Shown here: piece by piece, positions 52,464-59,604 of the stretch | Layout: each line of letters opens with the position of its first letter | Numbering within the stretch: position 1 is the first letter of the stretch | Assembly: GCF_013240295.1 (NCBI RefSeq) | Contig: NZ_JABETK010000001.1 | Coordinates: 2,285,207 to 2,349,206 of the forward strand | Origin: Neoaquamicrobium sediminum | Lineage (GTDB): Bacteria; Pseudomonadota; Alphaproteobacteria; Rhizobiales; Rhizobiaceae | DNA: 64,000 bases | Direction: 5' to 3' | The notes under the pieces: generated by a model | The model's database searches: none | The model's input: the letters and a program-made list of their open reading frames with translations, nothing else | Told to the model about the DNA's origin: nothing | Position numbers and translations under genes: made by a program

Positions 52464-53696
52464 ATGAGTTCGAAAGTGAAACCCGGTTTGGGCGAATTGC
52501 TCCGCTACGTCGGCGAGTTGGTCGATCAGGGCGCAGAGGAGCATTACCGCGACATCGGCCTCCAATACCGCCCACGGTACACCCCCGTTCTTCGCGCGAT
52601 GAGTGCGGGCGCCGAAACGGTGACCGACATAACTGCGCGCAGTACCCTCACGCAGGGCGCGATCAGCCAGACAGTTTCGCTGATGCTGAAAGACGGCATT
52701 CTGGCACGTCACCAGTTGGACGACGGGCGCAAGACCGGACTGCACCTGACCCGAACAGGGAAGGATTTGCTGAAGAGACTTGAGCCCCACTGGGCGGTTA
52801 CGTTTTCGGCCATTGGAGATCTGGAGGCGGAGGTTGGGCATCCGCTTCTTCAGGTTCTCACCGACACCGCGCAAGCGCTCGAGCGACAAGGTTTTGGGGC
52901 ACGACTCAAAGAGGCCGCCAACCACCAAAAAGGATGCCCAATGATGGCTGAACCGAAATCCGCAAGGAACTGGTTTGATCGCGACGGCCGCAGCTATGCT
53001 TCGTTCAGACCGGAATATCCGGCTTCCCTGTCCCGTTTCTTGGCGGAGGCGGCACCCGATACGTCGAGAGCCGTAGACGTCGGCTGCGGCACTGGGCAGC
53101 TCACCCATCAGCTCGCAGACTTCTTCCAATCCGTGATGGGTGTGGATCCGAGCACTGAACAGATCGGCAACGCCCTGCCTCATGACCGTGTCGAGTATGT
53201 TTGCGCACCTGCCGAGAACCTACCGCTGCCCGATTGCAGCGTTACCCTTATTACCGCTGCACAATCCGCCCATTGGTTCGACCTTGCGGATTTCTACGAC
53301 GAGGTCCGCCGGGTAGCCGTGAACGGGGCTGTGATTGCCTTGGTAAGCTACGGAGTGCCGCGCTTGGCTCCGTCCGACCTGGACGCACGCTTTAGGCGCT
53401 TCTATTGGGAAGAAATCGCTTGCTACTGGCCGCCGGAGCGCAAGCTCGTCGAGTCAGGCTATGCCGATCTCGAATTTCCGTTTGAGGAACGACCGACTCC
53501 CGGAATGGAAATCGACCGGGCTTGGGATCTGAGCGATTTTCTCGGTTACCTCTCGACATGGTCCGCTGTGCACCGGGTCAATGAGGCTGGCCGAGACGAT
53601 ATCCTCGAAGCTTTTGTGCACGATCTTCACCTCATCTGGGGAGATCGAAGGCGACCCGTGATTTGGCCGATCAACATGCGCGTGGGGATCACATGA
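52464..53696 (+). CDS. MarR-type regulator fused to a SAM-dependent methyltransferase, 410 aa
   Basis: Residues about 1-150 form a MarR winged-helix domain: RYTPVLRAMSAGAETVTDITARSTLTQGAISQTVSLMLKDGILARHQLDDGRKTGLHLTRTGKDLLKRL. Residues about 160-410 form a class I methyltransferase: ARNWFDRDGRSYASFRPEYP, VDVGCGTGQLTHQLADF (motif I), CAPAENLPLPDCSVTLITAAQSAHWFD (motif IV area). The fusion has no frameshift. I do not know a MarR-methyltransferase of this type by name. It starts the cargo cluster next to a thioesterase and dehalogenase (ATGA overlap at 53693), so it may sense an acyl-CoA or organofluorine. That is inference. Confidence 0.8.
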   Translation: MSSKVKPGLGELLRYVGELVDQGAEEHYRDIGLQYRPRYTPVLRAMSAGAETVTDITARSTLTQGAISQTVSLMLKDGILARHQLDDGRKTGLHLTRTGKDLLKRLEPHWAVTFSAIGDLEAEVGHPLLQVLTDTAQALERQGFGARLKEAANHQKGCPMMAEPKSARNWFDRDGRSYASFRPEYPASLSRFLAEAAPDTSRAVDVGCGTGQLTHQLADFFQSVMGVDPSTEQIGNALPHDRVEYVCAPAENLPLPDCSVTLITAAQSAHWFDLADFYDEVRRVAVNGAVIALVSYGVPRLAPSDLDARFRRFYWEEIACYWPPERKLVESGYADLEFPFEERPTPGMEIDRAWDLSDFLGYLSTWSAVHRVNEAGRDDILEAFVHDLHLIWGDRRRPVIWPINMRVGIT

Positions 53697-54154
53697 ACGA
53701 GTTCAAAGAGTGCTTGCCACTTGAAGTGGGGGTAGGAGCACGAGAGCGACTCACAGTTGCTCCTTTCCACACCGTGCCGGAGTTGGATGACACTTGGCCC
53801 GGCTTTCGCGACATGCCTCCGGTTCTTGCCACCGCGATGATGATCGGCTTCGTTGAACAAACCTGTATCGAAGCGCTTCGTCCTTATCTCCGGCCCCAGC
53901 AACGAACCGTCGGCACGCACGTCAACGTCAGCCACCTCGCGCCCACGCCCGTTGGCATGAGCTTTGTGGCTGATGTCAAACTCGTGGAGATCAACAGCAA
54001 CTCGCTGTTTTTCACGGTCTCTTGCCGAGACGAGGCCGGCTTGATCGGTGAGGGGACCCACACCCGCGCCATTATAGACCTTCAGCGCTTCGCTCAGCGC
54101 GCGAACGAAAAGCGCGAACGCTGGAAATACGCGAAAGCCACACGTTCAATTTGA
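53693..54154 (+). CDS. FlK-like hotdog thioesterase (fluoroacetyl-CoA-specific type), 153 aa
   Basis: Aligns in spacing with Streptomyces cattleya FlK: Thr47, Glu55, Gly74, His81 and Arg125 match FlK Thr42, Glu50, Gly69, His76 and Arg120, all at an offset of exactly 5. Sequence around them is family-like: MPPVLATAMMIGFVEQTCIE, VGTHVNVSHLAPTPVGM, LIGEGTHTRAIIDL. FlK hydrolyses fluoroacetyl-CoA and so stops lethal fluorocitrate synthesis. The neighbours (fluoroacetate dehalogenase, fluoride riboswitch, CrcB) support the substrate. Related hotdog thioesterases with other acyl-CoA substrates share some of these residues, so specificity is not proven. Start overlaps the previous stop (ATGA). Confidence 0.8.
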   Translation: MNEFKECLPLEVGVGARERLTVAPFHTVPELDDTWPGFRDMPPVLATAMMIGFVEQTCIEALRPYLRPQQRTVGTHVNVSHLAPTPVGMSFVADVKLVEINSNSLFFTVSCRDEAGLIGEGTHTRAIIDLQRFAQRANEKRERWKYAKATRSI

Positions 54155-54211
54155 CGTTCAGCATCCGCGATTGGACCGGGTCGCTGGCAGGAAACCGCCA
54201 AGGGGCATCAC

Positions 54212-55095
54212 ATGTTTGAGGGATTTCGGAATGAAGTCGTGCGCGTGGACGGCGTTGACATTGCCTGCGTGATTGGCGGCGACGGCCCTCCAGTTCTTCT
54301 GTTGCACGGATTTCCGCAATCAAAGGAGATGTGGGCGAGAGTGGCCCCAAAACTCGCTGCCAATTTCACCGTGGTTTGTTCCGACCTGCGCGGCTACGGC
54401 GCATCCTCCAAGCCACACGGCCTTCCCGACAACTCCAACTACAGTTTTCGCGCCATGGCAGACGATCAGGTCGGATTGATGGAGCAACTCGGCATAGAGC
54501 GATTCCATTTGATCGGACACGACCGTGGCGGGAGAACGGGGCATCGCATGGCACTCGACCATCCGGACAAGATCCTTTCGTTGGCGGTGCTTGACATCGT
54601 GCCAACATTGGCGATGTTCATGGACACAAATCACCGTGTCGCAGGCGCATACTGGCACTGGTACTTCCTCTCGCAGCCCGAGCCGTTTCCCGAGCGGGTA
54701 ATCGGCGCCAATCCTGATTTCTTCTACGAAACCTGCCTGGTCGGCTGGGGCGCAACGCGCATCGGCGACTTCGATGATGAGATGCTTGCCGCATACCGAC
54801 GCTCATGGCGGGACCCCCATATGATCCACGGGTCCTGTTCTGATTATCGAGCCGCCGCAACAGTCGACTTGGCGCTGGATCAAGCCGATATCAATCGCAA
54901 GATCGGCTGCCCCACCTTGGTCTTCTTTGGTGCTGCCGGCCAGATGGCGCATCTCTTCGATATCCCAGGCGAATGGCGAAAGCGGTGCGAAAATGTTGCG
55001 GAAGCTTCGCTGCCCGGGGGCATTTCTTCGTGGATCAGTATCCCGATGAGACTGCTGACGTACTGATGGATTTCCTCGCCACGGTGGCAGTTTGA
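54212..55095 (+). pseudogene. Fluoroacetate dehalogenase (alpha/beta-hydrolase, DehH1 type), frameshifted before the catalytic His
   Basis: Strongly resembles Moraxella DehH1. Nucleophile Asp104 and halide/carboxylate Arg105 and Arg108 are in [16 protein letters not shown]. Catalytic Asp128 is in VLDIVP. The fluoride pocket residues His149, Trp150 and Tyr212 are present ([19 protein letters not shown]). The base His271 ([10 protein letters not shown]) is only in frame if one G is added to GGGGG at 55016-55020; as written the frame ends 284 aa with a wrong tail (stop at 55066) and lacks that His. Restored end is 55095, about 294 aa, the family length. The enzyme converts fluoroacetate to glycolate and fluoride. 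AAGGGG precedes the ATG. Confidence 0.9.
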
Positions 55096-55206
55096 CCTGG
55101 CTGCGACACCCGCGGCGGCATCCTGGGCGCAGGAAGATGGACTGCCGCAGCTGGGCAGGACAGCCCTGGCCGAGCTGGCTAACCAACGTTCGGATACAGC
55201 TTTTTC

Positions 55207-55258
55207 GATGGGGATGGAGTTTCCCGACAACCGCCACCTTGGCCGATAACTCCTACAA
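55207..55258 (+). promoter_or_regulatory. Fluoride riboswitch (crcB motif)
   Basis: GGGGATGGAGTTTCCC (55210-55225) followed by ACAACCGCC and GGCCGATAACTCCTAC (55241-55256) fits the crcB-motif consensus: GGNGATGGNGTTNNCC ... AACCGCC ... GGCTGATNNCTCCTAC. The GGAG...CTCC complement gives the long-range pairing, and the GATGG and CCGAT/CTGAT elements build the fluoride site. It lies 80 bases before crcB on the same strand, in the leader where known switches sit. A local pairing that would mask the ribosome-binding site or form a terminator is not worked out. Confidence 0.88.
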
Positions 55259-55336
55259 CAACAGGCAATTCGCCTGTCGATGGATGGGTGCTGGCATAGC
55301 GATCGACGGTCTGGTTGCCCCAACAGCGAGGCAACC

Positions 55337-55717
55337 ATGAATTATCTGATCATTTTCATCGGTGCAGGCTTTGGTGGCATGGCGCGCCACGCCATCAACG
55401 TCACCGCCCAGCGGCTGTTCATCCCCGGAATTTTTCCCTTCAGCACGCTGTTCATAAACGTTGTTGGCTCATGCCTGATGGGTGTTGTGGTGGGGTACTT
55501 CGCAGCGCGTACCGGCTTGCCCCAACAAGCCCGCCTTTTCCTCACTACCGGTGTTCTCGGAGGCTTTACCACCTTTTCCGCCTTTTCAATGGAGACGACG
55601 ATGCTGATCGAGCGCGGGCTTTGGTTCCTGGCAGGTCTGTACGTCTTTACATCAGTGGCTCTCTCGCTCGGGGCCTTGCTCGGAGCGATTGCCATCACGC
55701 GCCACAACCTGGTTTAA
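55337..55717 (+). CDS. crcB: CrcB/Fluc fluoride channel, 126 aa
   Basis: Four TM helices. Family signatures are present: GAGFGGMARHAINV (G-x-G-x-x-R), PFSTLFINVVGSCLMGVV (N of the fluoride path and G-S) and GVLGGFTTFSAFSMETTMLIE (GFTTFS motif). It forms a dimeric, fluoride-selective channel that lets F- leave the cell. It is controlled by the fluoride riboswitch 80 bases upstream and follows the dehalogenase that would release fluoride. The ATG at 55337 gives the standard length. Confidence 0.95.
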   Translation: MNYLIIFIGAGFGGMARHAINVTAQRLFIPGIFPFSTLFINVVGSCLMGVVVGYFAARTGLPQQARLFLTTGVLGGFTTFSAFSMETTMLIERGLWFLAGLYVFTSVALSLGALLGAIAITRHNLV

Positions 55718-55978
55718 AACGCAGCCCGATCGGTGAATGTCCGCCGATAGCCTAAAACTTGCGAACAGGGCCGCAAAGATCGCCGACACATAAAGGCCGA
55801 CCGCAAAGTAGAAGTGAGGCAGGAAACTGAAACACCGTGGAGTCTAAGGCTTGGGCAGGTGCGACGCAGCTTATGGCGGTGGCTGCCGGGGGCTCTGAGC
55901 TGGTGCCGCTTGATGAGGCAGTTGGCGGCTAAGCTAAGACAGATCGAGTTGTTTCTCCGCCGCCGCCAGTTGCCCCGT
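55718..55978. other. Gap of 261 bases after crcB, no gene seen
   Basis: A fragment read on the minus strand gives FYFAVGLYVSAIFAALFASF, a TM-like remnant, near 55735-55820. No start, stop or family is clear. The region probably holds decayed sequence between crcB and the IS remnant. Confidence 0.35.
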
Positions 55979-56081
55979 CAATTCAGTCCTTTCACAGGCA
56001 TCGTCGGGCGTCCTGCCGCCGAATGCGGACGCCGCCGATTGTAGTAGTCGACCCTGGAACCGATGCCGTGCGGGCTCTGCT
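55979..56081 (-). pseudogene. Remnant of an IS3-family (rve domain) transposase C-terminus
   Basis: On the minus strand, in frame, the sequence reads PHGIGSRVDYYNRRRPHSAAG, then a stop in the shortened tail. DYYNRRRPHSALGG is the typical end of IS3/IS481-type transposase OrfB. The rest of the insertion sequence is missing. It shows past IS activity at the right edge of the fluoroacetate cargo. Confidence 0.6.
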
Positions 56082-56220
56082 TCCCGTCTCGATTGCGCTT
56101 AGGCAGAGCAGTGAATAGACGACGTTCAGTGGTGACAAGTTAGCACCTTTGGCTCTGCTGACACCATTTGGCAACAGACCATGTCATTGTGCCGTTCGCA
56201 AACCCGATGGAGATTGTCTC

Positions 56221-56703
56221 ATGCAGAACATACCAATTATTCCTCCCGGCTATGCCTCGGTTGCACCTTGGATCATCGGCAAAGATACGGTCCGGCTGAT
56301 GAGTTTTCTCTCGGAAGCTTTTGATGCAGAGGATCTCGGCAGCTTCCAAAACCCGGATGGGAGCATCGGCCATGCCGAAATGCGCATCGGCAATACGATC
56401 ATTCTAATGTTCGACATGCGTGATTGGCCGCCAACCCCAGCATTCCTTCGCCTGTTCGTCGAGGACGCTGAGGAGCTGTTCAAACGAGCGGTCGCCGCCG
56501 GCGCGCAGCCAATTACCCAAGTGACGCACCTGGCCTTCGGGGACAAGGTGGGTCGCGTTCGCGATCCCTACGGAAATGTCTGGTGGCTGCAGCAACGGGT
56601 TGAGAACGTTTCCGATGAGGAAATTGGGCAGCGCTGGTCCGACCCGAAGTGGTCGACAGCCATGGACTACCTGCAGACAAGCCTGCGGAAGCTTTATCAG
56701 TAG
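56221..56703 (+). CDS. VOC-superfamily (glyoxalase/PhnB-like) protein, 160 aa
   Basis: PPGYASVAPWIIGKDTVRLMSFLSEAFDAEDLGSFQNPDGSIGHAEMRIGNTIILMFDMRD is the first beta-alpha-beta-beta-beta module. RLFVEDAEELFKRAVAAGA...FGDKVGRVRDPYGNVWWLQQRVENVSDEE is the second, with the D-P-x-G-x-x-W end typical of PhnB/YcgJ-like VOC proteins. It could be a dioxygenase-like or resistance protein (bleomycin or glyoxal type); substrate is unknown. ATG at 56221 follows GGAGATTGTCTC, and the shorter form fits the family better than the frame from 56149. Confidence 0.8.
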   Translation: MQNIPIIPPGYASVAPWIIGKDTVRLMSFLSEAFDAEDLGSFQNPDGSIGHAEMRIGNTIILMFDMRDWPPTPAFLRLFVEDAEELFKRAVAAGAQPITQVTHLAFGDKVGRVRDPYGNVWWLQQRVENVSDEEIGQRWSDPKWSTAMDYLQTSLRKLYQ

Positions 56704-56776
56704 AGTACGACATGACCCTCTCAATGGACTTGGCTAGTCCACCCAAGCACGAGTCTCACATCACATTTCCGAGGAA

Positions 56777-58059
56777 GTGGAAGCCATGAAGGCGTTAAAT
56801 GGATTGGCACTGGCCACCCTGGTCTGCCTCCTTACTACCTACTCTGCTACAGCCGAACCCGTGGTGATTGGTGGCGACTCGCCGCCGGGCCTTCCGCGCA
56901 ACGGCCCCGATCAGCCGTCGAGCGCCCCGCCTGACAATCTGCAACGTGGCGAGCGGGTCGTTGGCGGTGCAGGGCAGGGACGCGTCGCCGAACGCGTGAC
57001 GGAATCGGAAGCGATCGCCGCACTTGCGGAGGAACTGGATCGGCAGACGGCGGCCGACATGTTCGCTGGCGCTGTGATGGTCTCCAGAGACGGGGAGACG
57101 ATATTTGCGAAGGCCAAAGGTTGCGCTGACATCGAAAGGCAGATCCCCAATGATGTCGACACGGCTTTCGGCATCGGTTCGATGGGCAAGATGTTCACCG
57201 GGACCGCCATTCTACAATTGGTGCAGGCCGGCCGGGTTAGCCTCGACGATCCGCTTTCAGCATACCTCCCGGATTATCCGAACGAGGCGATGGCCGCGGC
57301 AACCATCCATCAGTTGCTGACTCATACGGCGGGAGCTGGAAACATCTTCGGGCCGGATGAAATCGAGCTCTTCAACGCCAATCGCGAGGACCTGACGGAA
57401 CCGGAAGACTTCATCGCCCTGTTCGGCGAACGCTCCCCCGCTTCGAACCGGGGAGCAGTTGGGAATACAGCAACTACGGCTTCATCCTGCTCGGACGCAT
57501 CATCGAGACAGTAAGCGGGGAAAGCTACTTCGACTATGTCCGCAAGCACATCTTTCAGCCGGCGGGCATGAACTCGACGGACAATTACCCGGTAAGCGAA
57601 CTGCCGCCGAAAACCGCGATCGGCTACACCCGCGTTCCGCCCGGCGAGAGGCTGAGCGGGCACCCTGTTGGCGGGCAACTGCCGCCGTTGCGGCCGAACA
57701 CCGATTCCTTGCCATATCGAGGTGGACCAGCAGGTGGCGGGTACTCGACTGTCGGCGATCTCATCCGCTTCGCCACAGCGCTCAGAGAAAATAAGCTGCT
57801 GGATGAAGAGCACACAGAGCTTTTAATCGCCGGCAAGGTCGCTTCGATGGGTTCTTCCAGATATGCCTACGGCTTTAGCGACGAGCTTTCGGGGGATGGT
57901 GTGAGGGTGGTCGGCCACAATGGTGGCGCCCCGGGCATCTATGGACAGCTGCTGATTTTTCCGGACTCCGGCTACGTGGTCGCCGTGCTTGCCAACCGGG
58001 ATCCGCAAGGCGCAATTGGTGTGATCCAGTCCATCTCATCTCGTCTACCGGCGAAATGA
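56777..58059 (+). pseudogene. Secreted serine hydrolase (class C beta-lactamase-like), frameshifted
   Basis: A signal peptide (ALNGLALATLVCLLTTYSATA) leads to a beta-lactamase/D-Ala-D-Ala carboxypeptidase fold: IGSMGKMFTG holds the Ser-x-x-Lys nucleophile pair, and IHQLLTHTAGAG follows. The frame breaks at CCCCC 57435-57439. The -1 frame continues WEYSNYGFILLGRIIETVSG with the Tyr-x-Asn motif, then GMNSTDNYPVSELPPKTAIGY and VGHNGGAPGIYGQLLIFPDSG, to 58059. One extra C restores about 427 aa. The substrate could be an ester, a peptide or a lactam; it is not clear. Confidence 0.8.
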
Positions 58060-58156
58060 TCGGCGACAGAGCGTTCTCTCGAACGGTTATTCAAGCTGTT
58101 CCGCTTGAGTTTGCGCTCTCGGACGACGACGCGGCATTTGATAGCGCCGCGCCTTT

Positions 58157-58444
58157 ATGAATCAACCATGCCGCGCCGGTGAAGCCCGCGCGGCGCCTGA
58201 CGTCACCGACACGCGACAACAGCGCGTCGTCGACAAAACCGAAACCGGCGACGCAGCGACGTTGATCAATGTTGCCCAACGCATTAGAGGTGCAGTCGGC
58301 GCGATTGCGGTGGTGGCTGTCATTGAGCAGGTCGACATCTCGACCCCAGGGTCGGCATACCAAGTTGCGTTTGGGATGCTGGTTGTCGTTTCAGCCTGCG
58401 CACTGATCTCTGCAACAAATATGGCAGCGTCAAAACAGGAATAG
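58157..58444 (+). pseudogene. Remnant of an MFS drug-efflux transporter C-terminus (probable)
   Basis: INVAQRIRGAVGAIAVVAVIEQVD and GSAYQVAFGMLVVVSACALISA resemble the last TM helices of EmrB/QacA-type MFS transporters (NVxQRxGGAxG motif). The first 35 residues are not protein-like, and the rest of a 400-plus-residue transporter is absent. A TAG lies in frame just upstream. It is a decayed fragment between the serine hydrolase and IS66. Confidence 0.5.
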
Positions 58445-58451
58445 GCGAGCT

Positions 58452-58664
58452 GTGCGCCCATCTCTATCCGCGCCCGTTCCGGGAATGGAATTGCGGAAGG
58501 CTGGCGAACACCTCGTCTCAGTTGATGCCAAACTCGCAGGAGAGCCGTTGCAGGACATTTCGGGGTTGAACTACGAAAAGCAGCGGATCCTGGCAACGGA
58601 TTTAGCGGCCTTCCTGAACGAACTGCACTCGATCCCGACCGCCATGGGCTGCTTCGTCCCCTAA
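58452..58664 (+). pseudogene. Fragment of an aminoglycoside-phosphotransferase-family protein (probable)
   Basis: VPGMELRKAGEHLVSVDAKLAGEPL and YEKQRILATDLAAFLNELHSIP resemble the N-lobe end and first helix of an APH/choline-kinase-like protein (LAxDLAxFLxxLHxIP). It stops after 70 residues. Only 45 bases separate it from the IS66 left end at 58710, but the aph(3') gene on the other side is a different, complete protein, so this is not its broken half. Confidence 0.4.
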
Positions 58665-58701
58665 ATGAGGAATGGAGGTTGCCAAAGAGTTGCCGCGGAA
58701 C

Positions 58702-58709
58702 GATGCAGT
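58702..58709. repeat. 8-bp target-site duplication GATGCAGT (left)
   Basis: GATGCAGT lies directly before the IS66 left inverted repeat. The identical 8 bases follow the right end at 61160-61167. An 8-bp duplication is the rule for IS66, so the insertion is recent and unrearranged. Confidence 0.9.
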
Positions 58710-58793
58710 GTAAGCGGTGTTGTATCCCCACCTTCCGCTAGGTTGTGAGCCATGAGATTGCGCACTGATTGAGGTCAGTGCGGGAGTTTCTCC

Positions 58794-59186
58794 ATGGACG
58801 CTCCAATGGAGCTTCTCACAAATGGCGTGAGGCGGCGTCGCAATCGGCAGTGGCCCGATGATGTGAAGGCGCGGATTGTCGCCGAGACACTGCGGCCGGG
58901 GGCGAGCGTTAGTGAAGTTGCGGAGCGGCATGGGCTGAAGGCCAACCATGTCTCCTCTTGGCGAACTCTTGCGCGGAACGGGAAGCTGGTGCTGCCGGCA
59001 CCAGAGGATCCGGTTGAGTTTGCGGCTCTGATGGTCGCTCCGGTTGTTGAGGACGTGACAGCCGCGGTACCGACTGCATCGGCTGGGCCGGAGGTCGTGG
59101 TGGGTTCGGTGACCGTCCGGCTGGAGCCAGGCGCTTCGTCGGCCCGGATTGCCTCGGTGGTCCACGCGCTGATGGCGGGCTCATGA
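58794..59186 (+). CDS. tnpA: IS66 TnpA (IS66 OrfA-like), 130 aa
   Basis: N-terminal helix-turn-helix (RRRRNRQWPDDVKARIVAETLRPGASVSEVAERHGLKANHVSSWRTLARNGKL) as in IS66 OrfA and InsA-like proteins, followed by a less conserved C-terminus (VVVGSVTVRLEPGASSARIASVVHAL). It is needed for transposition with TnpB and TnpC. ATGA overlap with tnpB at 59183. Confidence 0.93.
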   Translation: MDAPMELLTNGVRRRRNRQWPDDVKARIVAETLRPGASVSEVAERHGLKANHVSSWRTLARNGKLVLPAPEDPVEFAALMVAPVVEDVTAAVPTASAGPEVVVGSVTVRLEPGASSARIASVVHALMAGS

Positions 59187-59536
59187 TCTTCCCCTCCAAC
59201 CGGGTGCGGATCATGGTGGCGACCAAACCGATCGACTTCCGCAAAGGCCACGACAGCCTGGCAGCGATGGTGAAGAACGAGCTACACAAGGACCCGTTCA
59301 CGGGCACTGTCTTTGTGTTCCGCGCCAAGAAGACCGACCGGCTGAAGCTGCTCTACTGGGATGGCACCGGATTGGTCATGGCCTACAAGCGGCTGGAAGA
59401 GCACAACTTCACCTGGCCTATGGTGAGGGACGGGCTGATAACGCTGAGCCACGCGCAGTTCGAGGCCCTGTTCTCTGGACTCGATTGGCGCCGGGTTCGG
59501 GCAGTGGAAGCACGGGCTCCAGAAGCCGTGGAATGA
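59183..59536 (+). CDS. tnpB: IS66 TnpB (IS66 Orf2-like), 117 aa
   Basis: IFPSNRVRIMVATKPIDFRKGHDSLAAMVKNELHKDPFTGTVFVFRAKKTDRLKLLYWDGTGLVMAYKRLEEHNFTWP is the full IS66 Orf2 domain (PF05717 pattern: FRKGxDxLAA, FxFRxKxxDRxKxLxWDGTGLxLxYKRLE). Family role is essential but unknown. The stop at 59536 precedes tnpC by 69 bases. Confidence 0.95.
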   Translation: MIFPSNRVRIMVATKPIDFRKGHDSLAAMVKNELHKDPFTGTVFVFRAKKTDRLKLLYWDGTGLVMAYKRLEEHNFTWPMVRDGLITLSHAQFEALFSGLDWRRVRAVEARAPEAVE

Positions 59537-59604
59537 CTGCGGCAGGATGACTCAGGGCATGTCTTTTTGCGGGAATGCGGTGCTTGATCTGGTAGATTCC
59601 GGTC

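Noticed and set aside
58452..58664. Half of the aph(3') gene broken by IS66
   Set aside because: The downstream APH(3') is complete on its own, and joining across the 8-bp duplication does not give one longer protein.
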